DNA from: Natronomonas sp. | Lineage (GTDB): Archaea; Halobacteriota; Halobacteria; Halobacteriales; Haloarculaceae | Length of the DNA: 6,051 nucleotides | Assembly (NCBI GenBank): GCA_007135435.1 | Contig: SLIW01000413.1 | Coordinates: 1-6,051, forward strand | Direction: 5' to 3' | Shown: piece after piece, positions 1 to 4,739 of the stretch | Layout of the letters: each line of letters begins with the position of its first letter | How positions within the stretch are numbered: the stretch's first letter is position 1 | Notes under the pieces: model-generated | The model's input: only the letters and a program-made list of their open reading frames with translations | Told to the model about the DNA's origin: nothing | Database searches by the model: none | Position numbers and translations under genes: made by a program

Positions 1-52
1 CACTGCCGGGAGGACGAGGATGGATCCAGTCGGAAGACGCGTTGCGCTGGGG

Positions 53-148
53 CTCAGGGTGGTGTTCGGGTTCGGGTTCGGGCTGATGTTCGGGTTCGGG
101 TTCGGGCTGGTGTTCGGGTTCGGGTTCGGGCTCAGGCTCGGGTTCGCG
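53..148. repeat. TTCGGG hexamer array with 24-base higher-order unit
   Basis: Nine TTCGGG copies lie in three groups of three (65-82, 89-106, 113-130). They are separated by CTGATG (83-88) and CTGGTG (107-112), which gives a 24-base unit. The hexamer phase continues into degenerate copies CTCAGG (53-58 and 131-136) and CTCGGG (137-142). The + strand carries a GGG run about every six bases. On + one frame reads as Phe-Gly dipeptides; on - two frames read as Glu-Pro or Asn-Pro dipeptides and are open to the left edge. I see no family signature in any of them, so I call the tract a low-complexity repeat. It could still be the proline-rich part of a gene beyond the left edge. Confidence 0.9.
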
Positions 149-160
149 GGCACCCCGCCG

Positions 161-170
161 ATAACTTTTT
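161..170 (+). promoter_or_regulatory. Putative TATA box of the CHAT gene
   Basis: ATAACTTTTT is the only AT-rich stretch in this GC-rich upstream region. It is centred about 20 bases before ATG 186 and about 32 bases before the in-frame ATG 198. Archaeal TATA boxes are usually centred about 25-27 bases before the transcription start, so initiation near 190 is predicted. That would favour ATG 198 over ATG 186. No Shine-Dalgarno-like sequence is visible. The same bases read on - as AAAAAGTTAT and could serve the other direction instead. Confidence 0.4.
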
Positions 171-185
171 CGAGCCGTCCTCGCT

Positions 186-2462
186 ATGGACCATCGGATG
201 GGACCGTCGGATGACTCGTGCCGGGAGTACGCGGCCCGCGTGTCGGTGGAGACGCTCACGGACCACGACGGGATCTGTATCGACGACCGCATCGAGCGGC
301 GCCGCTGTGAGCTCCTGACCGAGACCGCCGTCACCCCGGAGCCGGCTGACCCGGACCGGTTCCGGTACCCCGTCGACGTCGCGGTGCGCTTCTCGACGAC
401 CGGGCTGACCGTCACCCCGCAGGCCGCCACGTACGTCCACGGGGGCTCCGACGTGAGCGAGGTCCAGATGTTCGAGGTCGAGCGGTTCGACGGAGGGGCC
501 CACTCGATCGAGATGACGGGCCCGGTCAAGCTCTACGTCGACGTCGACGGTCCCTTCGAGATCGAGAACGGCGTCAACCAGTCCGAGATCCGCTTCCCCG
601 AGCCCACCACGGTGTCCGTCGGCGCCAGGTCGTTCCACGAACAGCCCGCGGCCACCGTGACGACCACCGACGACCCGCGCGACCTCATGAGCGCCGTCTC
701 GACGTTCGGCAGCGCGCTCAAGACGACCTCGAGCGAACGGTCCTACCCGACCCTCCGGGGGCACCCGCCCGCGCTCGAGCTCGGCGAGGCGCTGTCGATC
801 CCCGGCGGCCTGCAACCCCCGGACGACGAGGTCCGCCTCGAGGTCCCCCCGACGCTGGCGTCGGTCTTCGTCGTCAGCCCCCTCGCCTACTACCTCGGCG
901 CATCGGTCGGTCCCGCGGCGGAGCCGCGACTCGTCGTCGGCGACGAGGCCTACCCCCTGCCGGCGGGGCCGGACCTCGAGACCGCCGTGGAACAGCTGCT
1001 CAAGCGGACGTTCTTCCTGGACTGCCTCGTGCGGACGGTCGGCCCCCGGCGGATCCCGCTGTGGGAACGACGGGAGCTCGCGCCGGCGCTCGAGGAGGAG
1101 CTCTCGGTGGACCTCGACGAGCTCCACGGGTGCTCGCCAGCCGAGCGACTCCGGGCGTACCAGTCCGTCGACTACGAGCGGATCGAGCCGTACCTCCCGG
1201 ACTGGAAGCTCGTCGCGCACGTCCAGGCCGCCGCCGCCAACGTCGAGACGATCCCCTTCCTGGTGAGCGACCTCGCGGTCGTCCGGTGTGCACGGGCCAC
1301 CGGTCCCGGCGGACCCGGTGACGCCGATCTGGAGACCGCGACCGTGGGGATCACGGACGGCGGCCTGCGGAACGACGCCCGCCCGCTCTATCGGTCGGAC
1401 ACGGGCGGACCACGGCAGGCCGACCGCCACTCCGTGTGGGCGGGCCGTGGCGGCGGACGTGCCGTCGAGGAGACCTGGGTGGGCGACGGGATCGCCCCCG
1501 GGATGAGCAAGGCCATGCCGGAGGCGTTCCGCAACCGGCTGGGGCGCGACCCCCGGGAGCGAGACGTCGACATCGTCGTCGTCTGCAACGACGAGGAGAT
1601 GCTCGAGGAGCGGAACGTCGTCCGCGACGTGTACGGCTCCAGGCGGGACCTCCCGTTCGACGTCACGTTCTACGAGGGGCTGACGACCGACCGCCTCGAG
1701 CTCGTCCTCGGCTCCGACATCGACTTCTTCCACTACATCGGCCACGTCACCGAGGAGGGCTTCGAGTGCACCGACGGCGTCCTGGACGTCTCGACCCTCG
1801 AGCGTGTCGACGTCGACGTGGCGTTCCTGAACGCCTGTCGCTCCTACGAGCAGGGCGTCGAGTTGATCCGGAAGGGCGCCGTGGCGGGCGTGGTCACCCT
1901 CGACGACGTCGTCAACAGCGGTGCGGTCAGGATCGGCAGCACGATGGCCCGCCTGCTGAACTTCGGCTTCCCGCTCCGGTCGGCGCTGACCGTCGCGAAG
2001 GACCGGAGCATCGTCGGGTCCCAGTACCTCGTCGTCGGCGACGGCAACGCCGACATCTCGCAGGCGTGGGGCTACGTCCCCCTCGTCGCGGAGGCGGAGT
2101 CGATCGACCCGGACACGGCCGCGGAGGCGGGGGGTGAGCCCGGCCCCGCGGTCGACGGTGAGCCCGGCCCCGCGGTCGACGGCCGGACCGACGCAGACGT
2201 CGCCGAACGGACGCCCGCCAGTGCCGACCGCGTTCCGGCGGCCTACCGGCTCTCGATCACCACCTTCCCCACCCGCTGGGCGGGCATGGGGACGCAGTTC
2301 AGGCCGGCCATCCGCGACTGCGAGGACGTCTACCTCTCGCCGCGGACGCTCCCGGAGCGGGTCGTCTCCCCGGAGGCGTTCGACGAGTACCTCTCGACGG
2401 GCCACTTCCCGGTGATCCTCGACGGCGAGTTCACCTGGAGCGAGGACGTCGATCCCCGCTGA
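186..2462 (+). CDS. CHAT domain-containing protein (caspase-like protease)
   Basis: A 758-residue acidic protein. CHAT domains are clan CD (caspase/separase-like) cysteine proteases with a His-Cys dyad. The C-terminal half fits this: a beta-strand at about 460-467 (DVDIVVVC), HYIGH at 516-520 with the likely catalytic H520, and a strand ending in FLNACRS with the likely nucleophile C551. A helix and strand then follow (ELIRKGAVAGVVTLDD) and a late QYLVVGDGN segment. Residues 1-200 look beta-rich and match nothing I recognise; 226-243 are hydrophobic but lack the look of a membrane segment. I see no signal peptide. Residues 640-686 form a low-complexity linker containing two copies of GEPGPAVD (650-665). 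The tail (687-758) starts with an aromatic strand. The usual GHG is GHV here. The start is uncertain: ATG 198 (residue 5) fits the upstream TATA spacing better. The substrate is unknown; the CHAT call is firm and the protease activity is inferred. Confidence 0.85.
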   Translation: MDHRMGPSDDSCREYAARVSVETLTDHDGICIDDRIERRRCELLTETAVTPEPADPDRFRYPVDVAVRFSTTGLTVTPQAATYVHGGSDVSEVQMFEVERFDGGAHSIEMTGPVKLYVDVDGPFEIENGVNQSEIRFPEPTTVSVGARSFHEQPAATVTTTDDPRDLMSAVSTFGSALKTTSSERSYPTLRGHPPALELGEALSIPGGLQPPDDEVRLEVPPTLASVFVVSPLAYYLGASVGPAAEPRLVVGDEAYPLPAGPDLETAVEQLLKRTFFLDCLVRTVGPRRIPLWERRELAPALEEELSVDLDELHGCSPAERLRAYQSVDYERIEPYLPDWKLVAHVQAAAANVETIPFLVSDLAVVRCARATGPGGPGDADLETATVGITDGGLRNDARPLYRSDTGGPRQADRHSVWAGRGGGRAVEETWVGDGIAPGMSKAMPEAFRNRLGRDPRERDVDIVVVCNDEEMLEERNVVRDVYGSRRDLPFDVTFYEGLTTDRLELVLGSDIDFFHYIGHVTEEGFECTDGVLDVSTLERVDVDVAFLNACRSYEQGVELIRKGAVAGVVTLDDVVNSGAVRIGSTMARLLNFGFPLRSALTVAKDRSIVGSQYLVVGDGNADISQAWGYVPLVAEAESIDPDTAAEAGGEPGPAVDGEPGPAVDGRTDADVAERTPASADRVPAAYRLSITTFPTRWAGMGTQFRPAIRDCEDVYLSPRTLPERVVSPEAFDEYLSTGHFPVILDGEFTWSEDVDPR
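2133..2180 (+). repeat. Perfect 24-base tandem duplication inside the CHAT gene
   Basis: Two identical 24-base copies lie at 2133-2156 and 2157-2180, in frame, each encoding GEPGPAVD (residues 650-657 and 658-665). The identity extends to the third codon positions, which suggests a recent slippage event. They sit in the linker between the protease domain and the C-terminal segment, where length changes should be tolerated. Confidence 0.95.
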
Positions 2463-2740
2463 AGCTGGGGGCCGGGCGAGGCGATCCTCCGCGGACGAGG
2501 CGGATGGGTGAACGATCTGGATGCCTCGCGGAGCGATCACGTACCTGACCGCAGGGCCACCGATCGCGTCGAACGCCTGGATCAGATTCTCGCCAGATGG
2601 CGAGGCGGCTTCCTGATTCGATCAATTAGGTTGGTCTTACGGAGAACGACCGTCGATAACGTCGTGGATACCCGGTGAAGCCACCCCGATCGACGGGTGC
2701 CCACCGATCCGTGGACGGTCCCTGGCCGGTCTGGGACCGA
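2463..2740. other. Convergent intergenic region with dense inverted repeats
   Basis: This is 278 bases between two converging genes, and I see no credible gene in it. It holds the long bulged hairpin at 2483-2538 and a nested structure in which ATCAG (2581-2585) and CTGAT (2613-2617) enclose a CTCGCC/GGCGAG hairpin (2589-2604). An AT-richer patch lies at 2612-2640. Readings on either strand are short and overlap the flanking genes in shadow frames. Confidence 0.6.
2483..2538. other. Long bulged hairpin downstream of the CHAT gene
   Basis: Fifteen base pairs can form here: GATC (2483-2486) with GATC (2535-2538), CTCCGCG (2487-2493) with CGCGGAG (2527-2533), and AGGC (2498-2501) with GCCT (2523-2526). 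There is a one-base bulge at 2534 and a four-base bulge at 2494-2497. The loop is 21 bases. It begins 20 bases after the CHAT stop codon. No T-run follows, so it is not a classic archaeal terminator. A 3' UTR structure or a small structured RNA are alternatives. Confidence 0.6.
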
Positions 2741-2749
2741 TCAGGTCCC
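2717..2749. other. Overlapping hairpins across the aIF2-beta stop codon
   Basis: GGGACC (2733-2738) can pair with GGTCCC on its right (2744-2749, loop of five) or with GGTCCC on its left (2717-2722, loop of ten). The right-hand hairpin spans the aIF2-beta stop codon (2741-2743 on -). The two pairings are mutually exclusive. No T-run follows on -, so a terminator role is only a guess. Confidence 0.4.
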
Positions 2750-3145
2750 GGCGGCCGACCGGGCTCCGCAGGCGTCGCACTGTAGCAGCTCGGCCCCGCT
2801 CTCGCGTTCGATTCTGGTGTCGGGCAGGCCACACTCCGCACAGAGGACGTACCCGTCGGCGTACTCCTCGAGGGCGTCCGCGACCCGCTCCGTACGGAAC
2901 TCGCCGGTCAGTCGTAGGCGACCCCGCTCGTCGATGCTGGCGCTCGTGCCGAGCTCGTTCTGGAGGTAGCGCCTGACGTGGGCCACCTCGCGGTCGAGTG
3001 CGTCGAGCGTGTCCTGGAAGTTCTCGTAGACGGTGACGTTCCCCTCGGGGCGCACCTCCGGGTCCGGGATCGAGAACCGGCTCGCGGACCCCTCGATGTC
3101 CGGGGTCTTCTCGAGTGCCCGGTCCAGTTGCTCGTCGTACTCCAT
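2741..3145 (-). CDS. Translation initiation factor aIF2 subunit beta
   Basis: A 134-residue protein. aIF2-beta is one subunit of the archaeal heterotrimeric aIF2, which delivers initiator Met-tRNA to the small ribosomal subunit in the cytoplasm. Visible family marks are the N-terminal YDEQLDRALEKTPDIEG helix region, the central NVTVYENFQDTLDAL and YLQNELGTSASID stretch with RLRLTGEF (the alpha/beta domain, about 35-95), and a C-terminal zinc ribbon with C102, C105, C123 and C126 in two CxxC pairs. The length matches the stand-alone archaeal form. An in-frame ATG lies seven codons upstream (3166). I chose 3145 because family members begin with M-(E/D)-Y-D-E and because the TATA-like element at 3177-3186 predicts a transcript start near 3156, downstream of 3166. 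It is transcribed away from the UPF0058 gene and towards the CHAT gene. Confidence 0.95.
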   Translation of the reverse strand: MEYDEQLDRALEKTPDIEGSASRFSIPDPEVRPEGNVTVYENFQDTLDALDREVAHVRRYLQNELGTSASIDERGRLRLTGEFRTERVADALEEYADGYVLCAECGLPDTRIERESGAELLQCDACGARSAAGT

Positions 3146-3176
3146 ATGTGTCGGTTCACTCCCCATTCTGAAAAAC

Positions 3177-3186
3177 CTTTTACTAA
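3177..3186 (-). promoter_or_regulatory. Putative TATA box of the aIF2-beta gene
   Basis: On - the stretch reads TTAGTAAAAG and is centred about 37 bases before ATG 3145. That predicts a transcript starting near 3156 with a leader of about ten bases. A GGGGAG at 3164-3159 on - could act as a Shine-Dalgarno element if transcription starts further upstream. Its 13-base gap to the start codon is longer than usual. Confidence 0.5.
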
Positions 3187-3267
3187 TGTACGCGTTCGTT
3201 GTCGAATCGCGAGAACTCCACGAACGAGTCGCAGGCGGCCTCTACCGAAGGTATGTGTTAACCAGTG

Positions 3268-3291
3268 TCGGGATAGTTCTATATATCCCGA
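3268..3291. promoter_or_regulatory. Inverted repeat enclosing the UPF0058 TATA box (possible operator)
   Basis: TCGGGATA (3268-3275) and TATCCCGA (3284-3291) are perfect eight-base arms around an eight-base spacer. The TATA box (3277-3286) lies across the spacer and right arm. A dimeric regulator bound here would block TBP/TFB. The regulator is not identified. Confidence 0.5.
3277..3286 (+). promoter_or_regulatory. TATA box of the UPF0058 gene
   Basis: TTCTATATAT is the strongest TATA-like element in the window. It is centred about 30 bases before ATG 3312, so the transcript should start near 3307 with an almost leaderless 5' end. No Shine-Dalgarno sequence is visible between it and the ATG. 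Confidence 0.75.
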
Positions 3292-3311
3292 GTCGCTACG
3301 CCGAAGTGACC

Positions 3312-3548
3312 ATGAAAAAGCAGGAGCTCATCCATCTCCACGGCCTGCTTGCCGAGGTATGTAACCACTACGAGCAGGTAACAGACAGTGAAATCGAACA
3401 CAACGAGTACGTAGAGCTCGGGGTCCGACCGACGTCCATCCACAAGTCGAAGACCGACCACAAGATGGCGGTGTTCGCGCTGGCGGACGGCATCACCCAC
3501 GAGATCGACGAGGGCACCGAACGCCCCGTCTCTGCGGCCGCGGACTGA
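3312..3548 (+). CDS. UPF0058 family protein
   Basis: A 78-residue protein recognised as the archaeal UPF0058 family from its N-terminus, MKKQELIHLHGLLAEV, and the later VRPTSIHKSKTDHKMAVFALADGI block. It looks all-helical and soluble, with no signal peptide or membrane segment. Histidines at 8, 10, 19, 30, 44, 50 and 63 are many for its size and could bind metal, but that is inference. The family role is not known to me. An open frame extends upstream to 3033, across the promoter and antisense to the aIF2-beta gene. I rejected it because the family starts at MKKQEL and the TATA box fits ATG 3312. It is divergent from aIF2-beta with a 166-base gap and convergent with the DUF555 gene. Confidence 0.92.
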   Translation: MKKQELIHLHGLLAEVCNHYEQVTDSEIEHNEYVELGVRPTSIHKSKTDHKMAVFALADGITHEIDEGTERPVSAAAD

Positions 3549-3604
3549 ATCAGCGAACGACTTCTCCAACGTACCGTACTCCATACGTCCTCCCTACGGC
3601 TACC

Positions 3605-3615
3605 GTTTTCTATTT
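3605..3615 (+). terminator. T-rich candidate terminator of the UPF0058 gene
   Basis: GTTTTCTATTT begins 57 bases after the UPF0058 stop codon. Archaeal RNA polymerase often terminates at T-rich stretches without a hairpin. This is the only such run downstream of the gene. Confidence 0.45.
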
Positions 3616-3631
3616 ACGACCACCGTTGACC

Positions 3632-3657
3632 GGACCGACTGGGGGATCGGTCCCCCA
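3632..3657. other. Two mutually exclusive hairpins
   Basis: TGGGGGA (3640-3646) pairs with TCCCCCA (3651-3657) around a TCGG loop, giving seven base pairs. Alternatively GGACCGA (3632-3638) pairs with TCGGTCC (3647-3653) around an eight-base loop. The two share bases and cannot coexist. They sit between convergent genes, 84 bases or more past the UPF0058 stop. Confidence 0.55.
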
Positions 3658-3768
3658 CTCCCCCCAATCGCACGAACGCCCCGTGGACGGTTCTTCAGCC
3701 TGCTAACCCGGATCGTGCTGTGACTCGGCGCTGAATGGTCCATCGGAATCCCGGCTCGAATGTATCAC

Positions 3769-3800
3769 CTGCTAGTGGGGCGAGGATGTGTCCCTAGCAG
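3769..3800. other. Inverted repeat downstream of the DUF555 gene
   Basis: CTGCTAG (3769-3775) pairs with CTAGCAG (3794-3800), and a short G/C extension is possible after a one-base bulge. On - it starts 30 bases past the DUF555 stop codon. It could be a 3' end structure for that transcript, but no T-run follows. Confidence 0.45.
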
Positions 3801-3830
3801 TCCCCCCGATCGTCTCCCTAGGTCGGGCTG

Positions 3831-4469
3831 CTACCCGTCGTCCATCAGGTCCTCGAACTCGGGCAGGACGTCGTCGTCCTCCTCGTTCGTCTCGTCTGTC
3901 GCTCCCGTGTCGGGTTCGGCCTCGGAGTCCACCGACTCGTCTTCGGCACCGGTGTCAGCCGCGACGTCTTCCTCGTCGTCCGCATCGTCGACCCTGCGGT
4001 CTTCCTCCACATCGGATTCGCCCTCCGGGCCGTCTGCTCCCGTCGACTCGGTCGCCTCCTCCGCGTCGGCCGCCTCGTCTGCGTCGGCTTCCTCGTCGTC
4101 CTCCTCCGGCTCGTCTACCTCCGGCTCGTCCTCCTCGATGACCTCGACCTCGAGGATCTCGAGGGGGATGTTCCGGAGACGCTGGCCGATCTCCTTGCGG
4201 GCTATCCGGGCGGCGTGTTCGTCACGCTCGACGTTGAAGACGGTCATCTCCAGCTCGAGGGCGACGAGCCCCTCGTCGGCGGCGATGAACGCCGGGTCCG
4301 ACTCCTCGCCGCAGTGTGGACAGCTCCGCGCCCCCATGTTGATCTCGACGTAGTTCAGGTCCGGGTTCAGCATCTCCCCCGTCTTGGATATCGCTATCCG
4401 CACCGCCTCGTCCGCCGTTTCCACGTCGTACACCGGGACGGCGGCTTCGACGACGACTCGGCAGTCCAT
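3831..4469 (-). CDS. DUF555/UPF0212 family protein with long acidic tail
   Basis: A 212-residue protein. Residues 1-110 match the archaeal UPF0212 (DUF555) core: MDCRVVVEAAVPVYDV, the segment EAVRIAISKTGEMLNPDLNYVEI, a CPHC pair (C50, C53) that looks like half of a zinc site, then LELEMTVFNVE and an amphipathic helix with IARKEIGQRL. The function is unknown. Residues 111-212 are a disordered, almost purely Asp/Glu/Ala/Ser/Thr/Gly tail whose only basic residues are R158-R159, closed by VLPEFEDLMDDG. The core is about the size of the whole protein in other archaea, so the tail is an extension. Only one CxxC pair is present, so a metal site would need C3, histidines or a second subunit. It is divergent from the glycosylase gene and convergent with UPF0058. 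The start is supported by the family N-terminus and a TATA-like element 25-34 bases upstream. Confidence 0.9.
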   Translation of the reverse strand: MDCRVVVEAAVPVYDVETADEAVRIAISKTGEMLNPDLNYVEINMGARSCPHCGEESDPAFIAADEGLVALELEMTVFNVERDEHAARIARKEIGQRLRNIPLEILEVEVIEEDEPEVDEPEEDDEEADADEAADAEEATESTGADGPEGESDVEEDRRVDDADDEEDVAADTGAEDESVDSEAEPDTGATDETNEEDDDVLPEFEDLMDDG

Positions 4470-4493
4470 GCGGGTGCGTTACAACCCCACGGA

Positions 4494-4503
4494 CAAGAAC
4501 TTT
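4494..4503 (-). promoter_or_regulatory. Putative TATA box of the DUF555 gene
   Basis: On - the stretch reads AAAGTTCTTG, centred about 30 bases before ATG 4469, which suits a nearly leaderless transcript. It overlaps the first of two GAACTTTCG direct repeats (4498-4506 and 4511-4519). Confidence 0.4.
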
Positions 4504-4519
4504 CGCCCGGGAACTTTCG
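4498..4519. repeat. Nine-base direct repeat at the DUF555 promoter
   Basis: GAACTTTCG occurs at 4498-4506 and again at 4511-4519, a 13-base period. The first copy overlaps the putative TATA box; the second lies where archaeal BRE or activator sites are found. It could be a protein-binding site or chance. Confidence 0.6.
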
Positions 4520-4599
4520 AATGCAAGCCTCCCTGCTCAACGAGGGTGCTCCGCACGTCTTGCGGGCTCCAACTCCCGTGGCCCTTCCCGGGGATTCGA

Positions 4600-4699
4600 C
4601 GACTGGCCGTCCCGATGGATCGTCGACTGGCCGACTCGAGGGACCGACTGCTCGACGATCCGACTGCGCGACGATCCGACTGCTCGACGACCGACGACT
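4600..4699. repeat. Short tandem and dispersed repeats upstream of the glycosylase gene
   Basis: Three consecutive 16-base units lie at 4644-4659, 4660-4675 and 4676-4691. The consensus is CCGACTGCTCGACGAT; unit 2 has one internal change and unit 3 one final change. A partial copy follows. To the left, CGACTGGCCG occurs twice (4600-4609 and 4624-4633). The tract fills much of the 270-base spacer between the divergent DUF555 and glycosylase genes. An open frame in phase with the glycosylase runs through it, but its translation is low-complexity and matches no family N-terminus. Confidence 0.8.
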
Positions 4700-4739
4700 G
4701 ACTCGAAAGGCCGAAAGCGGTGGCGGTCCTCGCAGTGGC

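Larger units (their letters stand above)
3549..3830. other. Convergent intergenic region with hairpins
   Basis: This is 282 bases between converging genes. It holds a T-rich candidate terminator for the UPF0058 gene, overlapping G/C hairpins at 3632-3657, C-tracts (3659-3666 and 3801-3807), and an inverted repeat at 3769-3800. I see no convincing gene. A 47-codon reading on - (3743-3600) is strongly basic, unlike this proteome. Confidence 0.55.

Noticed and set aside
20..214. 64-codon + reading with Phe-Gly repeats
   Set aside because: It is generated by the TTCGGG hexamers and overlaps the CHAT gene's promoter and start.
132..2540. 802-codon open frame on - opposite the CHAT gene
   Set aside because: It is the GC-rich antisense shadow of the + gene. 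Its translation is Arg/Val/Asp/Gly-rich without motifs, while the + frame carries clear CHAT signatures.
3033..3311. Longer N-terminus for the UPF0058 protein
   Set aside because: It lies antisense to aIF2-beta and crosses the TATA box; the family begins at MKKQEL.
3600..3743. 47-codon reading on - between UPF0058 and DUF555
   Set aside because: The peptide is strongly basic, unlike the acidic proteome, crosses the hairpins at 3632-3657, and has no recognisable motif or convincing promoter.
3700..3790. tRNA-like sequence (CCGGCTCGAAT resembling a T-arm)
   Set aside because: The flanking bases do not pair into a T-stem, and no anticodon arm or acceptor stem can be drawn.
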